Below the pieces are notes generated by a model. That model saw nothing but the letters and a program-made list of their open reading frames with translations. It searched no databases and had not been told where the DNA came from. Shown here in pieces: positions 1-12,375 of a DNA stretch of 64,000 nt (position 1 is its first letter; each line of letters begins with the position of its first letter). Made by a program: the position numbers and the translations under genes. The DNA comes from Hydnum rufescens UP504 (Eukaryota > Basidiomycota > Agaricomycetes > Cantharellales > Hydnaceae), in the NCBI GenBank assembly GCA_014904985.1, contig MU129012.1:144738-208737 (forward strand), in the 5' to 3' direction.

Positions 1-130
1 TTTAAACAAATATTTATTGTATATTCTATATTCCATGTCTACATGCTTGCTATTAATCTGGATTGTACTTGTAGCATCAGCACTTGGGTGCTTCTTGAGT
101 ATTGGCAATTGCTGGCATTGAATTTCACAA
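1..130. repeat. Right arm remnant of a foldback palindrome
   Basis: This stretch matches the right arm of the palindrome centred near 7,557 (compare 7,760-7,880: TATTCCATGTCTA, CTTGCTA, GTAGCA.CAGCACTTGGG.GC, CAATTGCTGGCATTGA). The window therefore opens inside a foldback element whose centre lies just upstream. The outward array at 131-2,097 is its right half. Confidence 0.8.
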
Positions 131-2097
131 GTACACACCACACACCCAGCAACAGAAAGGTGAGTGCATGACCACAACACAACATCAACAGCAACAGCAG
201 CAACAGCAGCAGCCCCAGTGCATGACCATGACCACACACCTGCTGATGCAGGTGTGTGGTCATAAGGTAAGTTTTGTCTCAGTAGATACAATAGCACAAA
301 AAGAGTAGCACAAGCTACTCTTTTTGTGCCACTTTAAATTCTTATACTAACATAGCTTTTATTATTTTAGATTATGGTCTAAGGCCAAGACCAAAACCCA
401 CCACACAATGAGGGCCTGAATGGCAAGAGCCAAACCAAAAGAAACAATGGACTGCCCAATGGGTGGCCCCAGGAACCACACCTGCTGTGGTGGTGTGTGG
501 TACCATTTAAAGTGAGTTCCCCCCCCCCCAATAGATACCATGGCACAAAAGAGCAGCAAAAGCTGCTCTTTTTTGTGCAGGTTTTAAATTTTTTACTAAC
601 ACTTTCATTTACTGCTTTAGGCCAAGCTGTCCACCCATGAATGACACCCCACATATGACCATGTGAATGGAAACTCATGAACAAGCAACAATGCCCACAG
701 GAAGCCATGAAGAAGAGCAGGAAAACAGGGGCCACACACCCACATGGTGGGTGTGTGGCAATATAAGGTATGTAATTTTTTTTAATAGCTCCAGTCATGC
801 AAAAAGAGCAGCAGTTGCTGCTCTTTTTGCACAACCTTTGAATTTTAACTAATGTCTTAGTTTTTTCAGGCCAAGCTGTCCCAGCCCAATGTGCAAACCA
901 TGCAGTCAGGAGCCCAAACCTGCCCACCCACCAGTACACCAAAGAACCCCCCCCCAAACAATGAGGCCTGATCAGCCAGAACCCCAGCAGCAATGTGTAA
1001 ATAGTGAACATGCCAAATGAAACCCAACCAAACAGACCCAGCCAAATGAAACCACCCAAACCCCATGACACCATACCCAATGAAACAATGCCAAACAAAA
1101 ATGTGAGAGGTGGCCACATGCCACCTGAGTGACTATGCAAACCACACCCGCTGTGGCAGGTGTGTTATAATATTAGGTATGTCTAATCCCACCGGTGCCA
1201 AAAGAGCAGCAGAAGCTGCTCTTTTGGCACCTCTGTTTTTTTTTTTTTAACTAATGTATTATTATTCACTGTTCTAGGTCCCTTCCCTACATGAAATGAC
1301 AATGCAACATGCCAAGGAACACCCCCCAGATGAAACCCAGGATGGAGAACGCATGACACAGGGCCACAGGGACCCCAGATGAACCACACCTGCTTTGGTG
1401 GGCATGTGATAATTCTAAGGTAAATACAACCATGCAAAAGGAGCAGCATATGCTGCTCTGGCTTTGCTTGTTTTTTTTTTTTTACTAACATATTATTTAT
1501 TATTCTAGGTTGTCATCTGGACTCACAACCCCCATGACCCCACTGAATGAACACAGGAGAATGACAACCCACCCACCAAACAAAACCCACAAATGGCAAT
1601 GAGTTGAAACTGTGACCCAAGCCCCAGACGAACCCCACACCCACTTCAGTGGGTGTGTGGTGATTTTAAGGTCAGTACAACTGCACAGAAGGAGCAGTGT
1701 ATGCTGCTCCTTTTTCATGGCTCTTCTTTTTCTTTTTTTACTAACATATTCACTATCCTAGGTTGTCAGAATCAAGACCCATGACCCCACCAAAGAAACA
1801 CACAAGAATGGAAACCCACACAGCCAACCACCCCAGATGCAAAATGAACATGTGACTGTGGTACAACAAGGTAACTGTTTTTTAAAAATTCCTATACACA
1901 CAATGATGCAAAAGGAGCAGTGCAAGCTGCTCCTTTTGTGTCACTTTGAAATTTTTTTTACTAACATACTTTATCATTGTAGGATTCAAATCAAGGCTCC
2001 CAAAATGATGACCCATCCCAACAGCAACCCATAACCCATGCCCAATGGTGAAGTGTGAAGCCACACCCCCAGTACCACACACCCACTGTAAGCAGGT
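131..2097 (+). repeat. Hairpin-intron array 1, seven units, plus orientation
   Basis: Seven tandem exon/intron-like units. H hairpins (AGAG[C/T]AGC-loop-GCT[G/A]CTCT type) lie near 294, 544, 798, 1,196, 1,433, 1,683 and 1,905. P palindromes (CCACACACC..GGTGTGTGG type) lie near 232, 477, 731, 1,141, 1,383, 1,640 and 2,075. Donor-like GTAAGT, GTGAGT or GTATGT follows each P within about 10 bases. CTAAC-type branch sites and a terminal TAG or CAG end each module: the first runs 267-370, with CTAAC at 347-351. CpG is almost absent. P arms read CCCAC/GTGGG or CCTGC/GCAGG instead of CCCGC/GCGGG, which suggests an old copy. No continuous reading frame is evident across the units. Confidence 0.9.
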
Positions 2098-3305
2098 TGG
2101 TTAAGAACCAATCCAACTACTGTCCACATCGTTGAGGAGGACAAATGAAGGGAGCCATGGGGACAATTCGAATATTCAGGTCTGGGGAAATGAAGGTCTT
2201 TCTGGTTAATAGAAAATCCCAATGAACAGTAATTGCTCAAGGGAATAGATCAGTGTCACAAAATTAGATGTCAAGGCCACACCCTGAAGTTGTCCTCTTG
2301 ACTATTCAGTCTTAATGTGGCTGTACACAGTCTTGACAAGTGGGAAATCTCCTCCAGACAGCAGCAATACTCAGTGCCTCAGACTGTGATAGGGGGAAAA
2401 ACCAACTATTTACATGCTCCCTCCCCTTTATATACATTCCAGAGGACAATTCAAAATTCCGGAAGAAAAGAGGAGATAAGGGAAGCATAATGAAAAAGAA
2501 ATGAAGCTAAAAGCTTCAAAACTGGTGGAGATATTCAAGAATCAAGTGAAAAAGAGACAAAAAACACTTTACAAGGCATTCCTCCCTTGAAACTGGATAG
2601 ATTCCCTTAAGGAAAGGTGGAATAGGTCGCCCTGAGTGCCCTTTGCATCGGAATTTAAGAGGGCCAGAACTAATTTGTCATTTGTGTTGGTGGAGCAAGG
2701 GGGGAGTCATGAGGAAGGGGTTGTCTTGTGAAAAATGGAGTTCTTGTCTGTTCATTTTGCTCTTGGTACTGTTCGATGCGCATTTTTAACATCTTTTAGG
2801 GTGTGGTACGTGCAAACGAATCTGATAAGAATTGGCTTCGAAACTCAAGAAATACTCCTTCAGAGTATGAATCATGGAAAGATATTGTTTCAGGGATCGC
2901 ATTTTTGATCCGTTTGTTGCATCTTTGGTACCATTCAATAGGTACTATTTGTATCTTTCTGGGAACAGTTGTTCTGAGTCGATCCAATCAAAACTGACAG
3001 AGAAACTCAAAAAATACTCCTTGAGAGTGACATAATCCCTTTTTGAATCATGTGATGGGTCCGTGGGTCCAGAACGAAGGCCAGGCACAGTCTGCATCAT
3101 TACATAATCACAATTCTTCGCCCTTAAGGCAAAGGAATGATGTGGAATGATGGGTTTTGGACATGTAGAATTTGGACTGTTTCTCCAATGAATGAAGGGT
3201 GTGAAAATTAAGGATTGGATGGATGATCAATTCGTTTGTTTGGTTGGAAAATTGGCCTCAGATGGGGATTCTATGGTGTAGGGATTTATCCCTCCAACAC
3301 TGCCC
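2098..3305. mobile_element. 1.2 kb insertion inside a P palindrome, 8-bp target duplication
   Basis: The P palindrome of the last array unit is split. AAGCAGGT occurs at 2,090-2,097 and again at 3,306-3,313, exactly flanking the insertion, and removing the insertion restores the palindrome. An 8-bp duplication suggests a hAT-like or KDZ-like non-autonomous element, but I see no convincing terminal inverted repeat. Inside, a short motif (AAACTCAA.AAATACTCCTT) recurs near 2,840 and 3,003. No gene was recognised. Confidence 0.6.
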
Positions 3306-3579
3306 AAGCAGGTGTGTGGTGCTACTATATAGTTTGATTTTTTTTTTTAAATCTCTATGCACAGTACTACACCCACTGAAGCAGGTGTGGTACTACTTGG
3401 TTTTGTTTTTTGGATTTCTATAGATGGTACCACACACCAGCAGGTGTGGTGAATTTTTAGATAAATAAATAAAAAATAAACAAGTCAATAAGAATAAAAC
3501 ACAGGACTGCTGAACAAAACCCCAGGGGTAAGCATATGTATAATAGTGATAATAAAGAAACAATTATAAATGGAACTAT
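3306..3579 (+). repeat. Terminal part of array 1, AT-rich tail
   Basis: Two further P-type palindromes without H hairpins (near 3,370 and 3,431) are followed by AT-rich sequence with ATAAATAAATAA and GATAATAAT. The order is the same as in the end of array 6 at 31,970-32,220, so this is the outer end of a foldback element. It is truncated where the next element begins at 3,580. Confidence 0.7.
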
Positions 3580-5515
3580 CCCACCTTGGTCAGTCATCTA
3601 AGCCTACCTAGTTAGGTACCACTCCCGGGGCAGATAATGGTACCTAAGTAGGTCCCATCACTATTCTGGCTGAAATGGCCATTTTATGATTTGCACTTCA
3701 GTCAACTGAATTGGCCGAAATGGCTGAAAATTGGCTGAAAATTGGCCAAAACTGGGACTTAGAGAATCTCAGACTTGCACCAGGCCATACTGGCTTATCG
3801 GGGATAATATGTTCCATTTATATTTATTTATTTATTTATTTATTCAAAAATTCCATTAAAAAAAAACATACCACACATGCACAGTGGGTGTGGTACCATC
3901 CATATAAATCAAAAACAAAGTACTTAGTAGCACCACACACCCACTAGGGTGTGTGGTACTGTCCATATAAATATTAAAAAAAACTACTTGGTAGCACCAC
4001 ACACCCACTAAGGCAGGTGTGTGGTACCAGGGGTGCAGCTTGGCATGTCACCGTTGGGTGTGGGTTATGGATTGCCATTGAGGGGGGTTGTTGTTTTGGG
4101 AGGATCCTAGAATAGTAGTGTATGTTAGTAAAGAAAATTTCAAAGTGATGCAAAAGGAGCAGCTTGTGCTGCTCCTTTTGCATTGTACATATAGAAATAA
4201 AATAAAATAAAAATCTTGTAGTACTACACCCACTGAAGTGGGTGTGGTACTCATTTTGCACCATGGTCGCACAGTTTGTACTTGGTATGGGTCATCATTT
4301 GGGGGGTTGGTTCATTTGCAGGTTTCCATCCTCGTGTGTTTGTTCAGGGTCATGGGTCTTGATTGGGGGGTTCAAATGACAACCTAGAATAATAAATAAT
4401 ACATTAGTAAAGAGGAAAGAAGACAAGCCATGCAAAAGGAGCAGTGTATGCTGCTCCTTTTGCGCAGTTATACTTGTACATGGAGATTGCTTACCTGAAT
4501 GTTACCACACACCCACTGAAGCAGGTGTGTGGCTCTGTCTGGTGTTTCTGGCATCTTGTGCCATGGGCTCCTGTTCATGGGTTTTGTCTGGCAGTTCATC
4601 ATTGGCAGGTTTCCTTGTTTTCACAGGTCGCATCATCATTTCCCAGGGGAAGGGGTTCATTTGGCAGGCCTTTGGGCCTCATTCAGTGGGTTGTGGTTCA
4701 CAGTTCATGTGGGTTTGGTGTGGGTTGTGGGTGCAGACAGACAATCTATGATAATAAATAATATGTTAGTGCAAAACAAAAAAAAAACAAAAAAAGAAAA
4801 GCCATGCAAAAGGAGCAGCATTGGCTGCTCCTTTTGTGTGATGGTGCTGGAAAACCAATGCACCCACTTCAGTGGGTGCATGGTTCCTGTGGCCTTCTGG
4901 CATGGTTTTGGCTGGTTACAATTCATGGGTTGTGCACAGGTTGTCATTTTGGGGAGGGGGGGGTTCATATGGCAGGTCTTCATTTATTTCTTGTCATTTG
5001 GGTGGTAGTCTAGAATAATAGATAATATGTTAGTTAAAAATTAAAACCAGCACAAAAAGAGCAGCATTGGCTGCTCTTTTCATGCTGGTAGAGGTGCAGG
5101 CATAACTTATCTTATATAGAACCACACACCCACCACAGCGGGTGTGTGGTTTGCTTGGCAGGTGCATTCTCACTTGCTGTGGCTCGCCTTTGTGTTTATC
5201 GGGTATTCCATTTGGTGTGTTTTCAGTTGGTGCAGTGTTGTTTGAATCCTGGCTGGTTGGGCCCTCATTGTTGGTGGGTGTGTGGTCTGGCCCATTTTGG
5301 TGGCTCTCTGTTCTGCTCATCCTTGTTCAGCAGCTCTTCATTTCATTGGTTGGAGGTTGGGCGATAACCTAGAAAAGTTGATAGTGTTAGTTAGTAATTA
5401 GAACCTGCACAAAAAGAGCAGCACTAGCTGCTCTTTTTGTGCAGTTGTGTACACAAGATACTTACCTTACATACCACACACCCACCACAGCAGGTGTGTG
5501 GTTTGTGTGACTTCC

Positions 5516-5973
5516 TGTTAAGGGTTGTACTCGAGGCGAAAGATACGATGACGTAATCGAGTTGAATACAAGGAAATGCCCTTAAGGCGATTGACAAGGT
5601 AGTCATGAAGTGGGGATTACGTAAGTCATGAGAGACGAGTATGTATGAGGAAGACCAGCTTCTTGAGACTTAATATGCAAAGGTTTTAAGATGAGAGTCG
5701 TGAGCGATAACTGAGATCACAAGAGAGGAATTCAATCGGTTGACAATATATTCTCGATCTTCTAAAGAACGAGTGTACATCAAGTAACTACTTATACTAT
5801 TAGAGATCAAAAGGGTTTATGGATAAAGGGGTGTTGAATAAAGGAGGGATGTATATAATAGGAAATGCTGAAAGAGGAAGGCACAATGGCAGTGAGGGGG
5901 AAGGTCATGTGATGGCGTGATTGGCTTGGTTATTCTGCATATGTAAGTGAGGTTACGAGTACGACTTGTAACA
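5516..5973. mobile_element. Solo LTR, 458 bp
   Basis: The sequence starts TGTTAAGGGTTGTACTCG, ends GAGTACGACTTGTAACA and is flanked by the 5-bp duplication CTTCC (5,511-5,515 and 5,974-5,978). TG...CA ends plus a 5-bp duplication are typical of an LTR retrotransposon. It retains CpG sites in a CpG-poor neighbourhood, so it is probably a recent insertion. No internal retrotransposon genes are present. Confidence 0.85.
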
Positions 5974-6304
5974 CTTCCTTGTTTTGTGCAGGCTATCATT
6001 CGGCAGGTTTTCATTTGCCCTGGCTTTGGTTGGGCTGGTGCAGATGTTCATTCAAATCATGACCTAGAATATTAAAATGTGTTAGTTAAAAATTCAAAAA
6101 GGCACAAAAGGAGCAGCTATTGCTGCTCCTTTTGCACAGCTGTATCTATTGGGGGGGGAACTCACGTTAAACAGTGCCACACACCTGCTGCAGCGGGTGT
6201 GTGGTTCCTGGGGGTACCCATTGGGCGGTCCGTTGTTTGTTTGGTTTGGCTCTTGCCATTTGGGCCCTCATTGTGTGGTGGGTTTTTGTCTGGGGCCTTA
6301 GACC

Positions 6305-7029
6305 TATGGTTGCCAAAGTCAGGTTCAGGTCAGGTTTTGCCCCATTTGGGCAAAACCTGAACTTAACCAAAACCTGAATCTTCTCAATTGGCAAAACCTG
6401 AACCTAACCTGAAGAAAACCTATCTTAGGTTAGGTTCAGGTTAGGTTCAGGTTTAACCAAGGTTCAAACCTGAAATCATGAGCCCCTTCAGACAGGAGAA
6501 ATATCTGAGCTCAACACTGATTTTAACCATAATCCAGAATGAGTCATCAATTCTGGCAAGTTCCAGAATTATGTAAGCAGGTTCCTTGGTGGAGAAATAT
6601 GTTACTTTGAAGTGAAGTTATACATAAAACCTCATGAACAGTTTATATTGACTATACATAGTCTATGTATAGTCAATATAAACTTTGTATGAGGTTTTAT
6701 GTTTAACTTCACTTCAAAGTAACCTATTTCTCCACCAAAAAACCTGCTTACATAATTCTGGAACTTGTCAGAATTGATGACTCATTCTGGATTATGGTTA
6801 AAATCAGTGTTGAGCTCAGATATTTCTCCTGTCTGAAGGGGCTCATGATTTCAGGTTTGAACCTGGGTTAAACCTGAACCTAACCTGAACCTGAAAACAT
6901 GGGGGCCCAAAACCTGAACCTGACCTGAGGAAAATTACATGAAACCCGACCCCAATGGAACCTGACTTGGGTCAGGTTCAGGTTCAAACTCAGGTTTTCC
7001 AGGTTTGTAACCTAACTTCAGCAACCATA
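6305..7029. mobile_element. hAT-like foldback miniature element, 725 bp
   Basis: Terminal repeats are TATGGTTGC...GCAACCATA with an 8-bp duplication CTTAGACC at 6,297-6,304 and 7,030-7,037. The outer parts consist of degenerate AACCTGAACCTAACC runs. An inner near-perfect inverted repeat is centred near 6,661. There is no coding capacity. It is of the same general type as the element at 57,961-58,736. Confidence 0.85.
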
Positions 7030-7059
7030 CTTAGACCATAATATAAAATAATAAAAGCT

Positions 7060-8056
7060 ATGTCAGTATAAGAATTTGAAGTGGTGCAAAAAGAGTAGCT
7101 TATGCTACTCTTTTTGCACTATTTGTACCTACTGAGACAAAACTCACCTTATGACCACACACCTGCAGCAGCGGGTGTGTGGTCATGTGTTTGCCTTTCT
7201 GGGCCATTGCTGGTGTGGTGTGTGTAGCTGTGCAATTCAATGCCGGCAATTGCCAGTACTCAAAAAGTGCCTAAGTGCTGGTGCTACAAACATAATACAT
7301 ATTAGTAGCAAGTATCTAGACATGGAATACATGCTATATAATAAGTATTTATCCAAAAATGCCAAGAAGAAGATGATAATAAGTCAGAGCTCACTGAGAC
7401 ATGATATGCCTAATTGCAAAGTGGATTGGGCCACTTCTATAGGTCAGAATTAGCCAAAATTGAAATATATTAATGGTATATATGCACCCTACATGGGTGA
7501 CTGATTATATTGGACGATCTGTCCATTTTTCGATTTTTCACACCCTCAATTCCCTAATTAGGGAATTGAGGGTGTGAAAAATCGAAAAATGGACAGATCG
7601 TCCAATATACTCAGTCGCCCATGTAGGGTGCATATATACCATTAATATATTTCAATTTTGGCTAATTCTGACCTATAGAAGTGGCCCAATCCACTTTGCA
7701 ATTAGGCATATCATGTCTCAGTGAGCTCTGACTTATTATCATCTTCTTCTTGGCATTTTTGGATAAATACTTATTATATAGCATGTATTCCATGTCTAGA
7801 TACTTGCTACTAATATGTATTATGTTTGTAGCACCAGCACTTGGGCGCTTTCTGAGTACCAGCAATTGCTGGCATTGAGTTTGCATCTTCCTCTGCATCT
7901 CTGTTACCACAACAGGCAACTGCCTGGAAAGGCAACCACATGACCACACGCCTGCTGCTGCAGGTGTGTGGTCACAAGGTGAGTGTTTTTATTAATAGAT
8001 ACAAAAGTGAAAAAAGAGCAGCAAAAGCTGCTCTTTTTGTGCTGCTTTGAATTTTT
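7060..8056. repeat. Central long palindrome of element E2
   Basis: Inverted repeat centred at 7,557/7,558 (CCCTAATTAGGG). The arms are essentially identical over roughly 270 bp on each side and remain similar outward to the first P and H palindromes. Array orientation switches here from minus (left) to plus (right). An open stretch reads identically into both arms because of the symmetry and is not treated as a gene. Confidence 0.9.
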
Positions 8057-9270
8057 AACTAATGTGTTGTTTATTATACTAGATTGAGGCCTGCTCCAAG
8101 GCCCATGAAAGCCCACGAAATGACAAGGGCCCAAATGGCAATGCAACATGCAGAAACGTGCCAAACAGCAACACAACACACAGCAACACATCAAACAAGG
8201 GTGCAATGCACCAAACAGCAACACACCAAATGAGGATGCAACACATGGCAACATGATATGCAGAAACCCACCAAACAAGGACATGACCATGCCAAATGAG
8301 CCACACACCCACCACAGCAGGTGTGTGGCACTATGTAAGGTGAGTCCCCACCCCCCCAGTAGCTACAGCTGCACAAAAAGAGCAGCAAAAGCTGCTCTTT
8401 TTGTGCTGCTTTGGAATATTTCACTAACGTGTGTTTACTTATTTTAGATTGAGGCCTCGTCTAATGCATGACGAGAGCCCAAACAGCAATGCAATGCACA
8501 GAAACATGGCATGGCAATGTGACATACAGCAACATGACACAGCAACATGACACATGGCAGCGCGCCATGGCAATGCAACACACGACAGCATGACATGGCA
8601 ACGTGCCAAACAAGGGCACAACTGCATCAAATAATGCCCCAGGAATCACACACCCACCATGGCGGGTGTGTGGTTCTATATCAGGTGAGTCCCTTCCCCC
8701 CCCCACTCCAGTAGCTTCAGCCACACAAAAAGAGCAGCAAAAGCTGCTCTTTTTGCATGGTGCTTATTTCTTAACTAATTTAAACATAGTATTTTGTAGG
8801 TTTCAACTTCTCTCATGAATGAATACCGACAAAGAACCTGCTGTAATCCCACTTATCGACACCCAAACAATGGGGGACCCATATGAACTGCTGTGTGTAC
8901 AAGCCCACATACACAGCCCCAGTACCCTACACCTGCCGCAGCGGGTGTGGGCACAAGGTATGTCTCATGTTTTGTTTTATTTCTTAGTCTTGTGGTGCAA
9001 AAGAGCAGCATAAGCTGCTCTTTTTGCACTGCATTCATGTTCTACTAATATTTTATTCCTTATTTATCTAGATCCTTGACCAGAATCCCCATGAGCCCCC
9101 AAGCAGAACCAGCTGAACAAGATGTGGCGAACAATAACTATGAACAAACCCCCACAAATGAAGACTGACCACTCGAGGGAGTGCCCAAAAGGAACTGGCC
9201 CCTGACTGCACTCGCTGTGGAGGGTATGGTGGGTATATGCAGGCGCATGACCTGCATAAACCATCCCCCC
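7940..9270 (+). repeat. Hairpin-intron array 3, four units, plus orientation
   Basis: P near 7,945, 8,301, 8,649 and 8,927. H near 8,012, 8,371, 8,723 and 8,995. Acceptor-like TAG ends fall near 8,083, 8,449, 8,801 and 9,071. Exon-like parts are A/C-rich. The last, degenerate P (near 9,210) is followed by the AT-rich tail and the outer inverted repeat. Confidence 0.9.
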
Positions 9271-9645
9271 CTGTGGTGGCAGACCCCAGGGGGGATAATA
9301 TGTATATAATTATAGTAGTAATAATAATAATAAATAAATATATAATCTAGCACAGCCATGGATTGGCTGAAATGAATCGGAATGACCATATTTTGGCTGT
9401 ATTTTGGCCATACTGTCTGGGGACCTATTAGGTACCATTTTCTGCCCTGAAAATGGTACCTAATTAGGTCCCCAATTTAACTGACCAGCCTGCATTTTGG
9501 CCAATTCTGGGCCAGAAGGTTGACCAAAGTGCAAATCATAAAATGGCCATTTTGGCTGGAATAGTGATGGGACCTACTTAGGTACCATTATCTGCCCCAG
9601 AAGTGGTACCTAACTAGGTAGGCTTAGATGACTGACCAAGGTGGG

Positions 9646-10235
9646 TTTGGGGTTGCAGGGCTTGGCTCAGGTTTGGGGTTGTGGGGTTTGGCTTGGGTTT
9701 GAGGTCAGGGGTTCACTGGGGTTCAAGTCCAAGATCTAGAAAAATAAGATGGTGTTAGTTAAAAATTAAAGCAGCACAAGAAGAGCAGCTTATGCTGCTC
9801 CTCTTGCACCATTAAATTTAAATTTAAAAAAACTCATCTTGTAGTGCCACACACCCACCACAGCAGGTGTGGTTCCTGGGGCCATACATTGGGTGCATTC
9901 TCATCTGTTGTGTGCTCATTTGACATGTTGGTGTCTGTCACATGCTCATTTGATGTGTTGGTGTCTGTCATGTGCTCATTTGATGCATTGTCATTTGGTG
10001 TGTTACTGTTTGCTGTATCACCATTTGGGCCCTTGTCATTTCACCAGGTTTTGTCAGATGCCATGATCTGGAAGAATAAATGAGCAGTTAGTAAAAGTAT
10101 TCAAAGCAGTGCAAAAAGAGCAGCTTTTGCTGCTCTTTTTGTGCCATTGTATCTACTGATAAGGAAACTCACCTTGTGACCACACACCCACAATGGTGGG
10201 TGTGTGGTTGTTTGCTTGCCTTTCCAGGCAGTTGT
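9646..10235 (-). repeat. Hairpin-intron array 4, two units, minus orientation, truncated
   Basis: H near 9,774 and 10,110; P near 9,849 and 10,180. The exon-like stretch at 9,646-9,735 (GGTTTGGGGTTGCAGGG...) resembles the outermost exon of array 8 on the opposite strand (26,420-26,580). Element E2 begins abruptly inside it. This is the left half of the element called E3 here, and its own left end is missing. Confidence 0.8.
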
Positions 10236-11440
10236 TGTGGTAGGTCCAAGAAAGATGCAGACTCAATGCCAGCAATTGGTGGCATGCAAAGAGCACCCAA
10301 GTGCTGGCACTACAAGCACAATACATATTAATAGGAAGTATCTAGGAAAAAATAAAGACTATATAGCAACTATTTTTGCAAAAAAAAAAAGAGAAAAGGA
10401 TGATAATAATAAGGAAGAGCCCAATAAGGCATGACATGCCTACATTGCAAAGTGGATTGGGCCACTTCTATGGGTCAGAATTGGCCCAAATTTAAATATG
10501 TTGGTTGTATATATGTGTAATATAGTGTATTACATAATTAAGTTAGGACTCAAAAGTCATGTATATATGGCAGATTCCACAGAATCAAAAATAGTTAACC
10601 TTTGCCCAGATCTTCATCACCTAGTGAGAAACCATGAACCCTGCTTCTGTCTCTGTCCTGCCTATCTGGCTGCTTGGTTGGCTTGCTAGTAGCCATTAAT
10701 CACTAGCTGGGTCTTTCCTCTGGCCCCTGCAGTTGTCTGTCCCTGGATAACCTGCACAACAGTAAGTAGAGCATCTTCTCTACTTGCTGACCCCTCCTTC
10801 TCCTTAGGCAGTGACTGTGCCACTTGGCCAGTCACTACATTATACCTCTTTCATTATCTCCCTTCCCTCACAACCTTTTCCCCTGGGCTCAGAGCAAAGC
10901 CAGTGCTTAGCTCTGTGTCCAGCTCCCCTGCCCAAAGCTAGTGCTGAGGGCAGTGTGATTGCCTCTTCATCTTATCCCCTTATTCCCTCCCATCTGGCTC
11001 CCAACCTGTCAACTCTGCTTTGTCCAAGTATGACAACAAGTGCCCTCCTGAATCCAGGAAGCACTTCATTACAATATGCACCCTATGTGGGAATTGAGGG
11101 TGTGAAAAATTGAAAAATTGAAGGATCATCCAATATAATTAGTCACCCACATAGGGTGCATATATACAACCAACATACTTAAATTTGGGCTGATTCTGAC
11201 CCATAGAAGTCACCCAATCCACTTTGAAATGTAGGCATGTCATGCCTTATTGGGCTCTTCCTTATTATCATCATCCTTTTGTTTTTTTTTTTGTGAAAAT
11301 AGTTGCTATATAGTCTGTATTTTCTCCCTAGATACTTCCTATTAATATGTATTGTGCTTGTAGTGCTGGCACTTGGGTGCTCTTTGCATGCCAGCAATTG
11401 CCAGCATTGAGTTGCATCTCTTACCACCAAACAGGCCACC
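10230..11440. repeat. Central palindrome of element E3, interrupted by an LTR
   Basis: The arms (10,230-10,515 and 11,079-11,440) match the E2 palindrome family: the GTATCTAGG region, CAAAGTGGATTGGG and GGGTGCATATATACAACC. About 80 bp of the centre expected from E2 is missing, and a solo LTR sits in the left arm. The arms have diverged mostly by transitions. Confidence 0.75.
10516..11073. mobile_element. Solo LTR, 558 bp
   Basis: TGTAATATAG at the left end and CACTTCATTACA at the right end, flanked by the 5-bp duplication ATATG (10,511-10,515 and 11,074-11,078). It is pyrimidine-rich inside and encodes no protein. Confidence 0.8.
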
Positions 11441-11454
11441 ACCTAGAAACCCAG

Positions 11455-12367
11455 GCCAATGACCATGCACCCACAGCAGCAGGTGTGGTCATTCAAGGTA
11501 AGTTTTCTTTTTACTGTAGTAGATACAATGGCACAAAAAGAGCAGCAAAAGTTGCTCTTTTTGTGCTACTTTGAATTTATTTACTGACCACCTTTTAATT
11601 AGTTCTAGGGTATGGCATAGCATCCAATGAAACCCCCCCCAAATGAGACCCAATCAACCAGGGGCCCCAGTGGCAACACACAAAATGAAACAAAGCCAAA
11701 CACAATGAAACAGCACCAAATGAAAACATGAGAGGTGGCCATGCACTGCCACAGTGGCCACACAAACTGCACACCCACTACAGTGAGTGTGTTGTTCTAT
11801 ATAAGATAAGTGCACCCCTACAGCACAAAAAGAGCAGCAAATGCTGCTCTTTTGGCACTGGTTTTAATTTTTTTAACTGATACATCCTTTATTCTAGGCT
11901 GCCACAAATGAAGACTGGTGAAATGAGTGCCCCCCAAAATGATAACCTGCCCACAAAGCAAAGGCCACCAATGACAATGCACCAAATGAAGACATGAGAC
12001 AACACCACAACCCATATGAACCACACACCCACTATGGGGGGTGTGTGGTTCTATAGAAGGTAAGTACCATTGGATACCTGCAACAGCACAAAAAGAGCAG
12101 CCCTGCTGCTCTTTTTCACTGGTTTGAATTTTTAACTAACATATTTATTATTCTAGGTTATCACCTGACATGAAGACTCACCAAATGAACCCCCCCTGTG
12201 GAAATGACAATGCCCCACCAAACAAAAACTACAAATATGACCAGCCAAGGAACACCCACCAGACCCAACTTGGGAATGGGAACACATGACACAAGGACCA
12301 TGGAACCCCCAGACAAACCACACCTGCTGAAGCAGGTGTGTGGCAATCTCAAGGTGAGTACCCCCCA
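11455..12367 (+). repeat. Hairpin-intron array 5, plus orientation, interrupted by the KDZ element
   Basis: P near 11,465, 11,767, 12,023 and 12,317; H near 11,531, 11,822 and 12,085. The fourth intron-like module starts with GTGAGT at 12,356 and is cut at 12,376 by the KDZ insertion. Its H hairpin resumes at 31,006, directly after the element. Confidence 0.9.
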
Positions 12368-12375
12368 CCTTTATG

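Larger units (their letters stand above)
3830..7183 (-). repeat. Hairpin-intron array 2, seven units, minus orientation
   Basis: H hairpins lie near 4,147, 4,433, 4,803, 5,049, 5,408, 6,102 and 7,083. P palindromes lie near 3,995, 4,220, 4,503, 4,858, 5,122, 5,472, 6,176 and 7,152. On the minus strand each module reads P, donor, H, CTAAC, TAG. Examples of the acceptor on the plus strand are CTAGAATAATA...ATGTTAG at 4,384, 4,740 and 5,010. The innermost unit (7,083) has AGAGTAGC paired with GCTACTCT, the same stem variant as the innermost unit of array 1. Confidence 0.9.
3580..9645. mobile_element. Complete foldback hairpin-array element (E2), 6.1 kb
   Basis: Both ends carry the same terminal inverted repeat beginning CCCACCTTGGTCAGTCATCT. 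It is at least 120 bp long and includes a GGTACC..GGTACC sub-palindrome (left 3,580-3,700, right 9,525-9,645). The element is symmetric: an inner palindrome near 7,557, a minus-oriented array to the left and a plus-oriented array to the right. It was later hit by a solo LTR (5,516-5,973) and a hAT-like miniature element (6,305-7,029). No target duplication is visible: the left flank is GAACTAT and the right flank TTTGGGG. The present junctions may therefore come from recombination between related elements. Confidence 0.75.

Noticed and set aside
102..308. Open frame with a glutamine run from CAG/CAA repeats
   Set aside because: It lies in an exon-like unit of array 1, is caused by a short trinucleotide tract and is not conserved in other units.
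6310..7020. Telomere-like AACCTGAACCTAACC runs (also 57,961-58,736)
   Set aside because: They lie inside short elements with inverted ends and 8-bp duplications and are irregular, so they are transposon sequence, not telomere.
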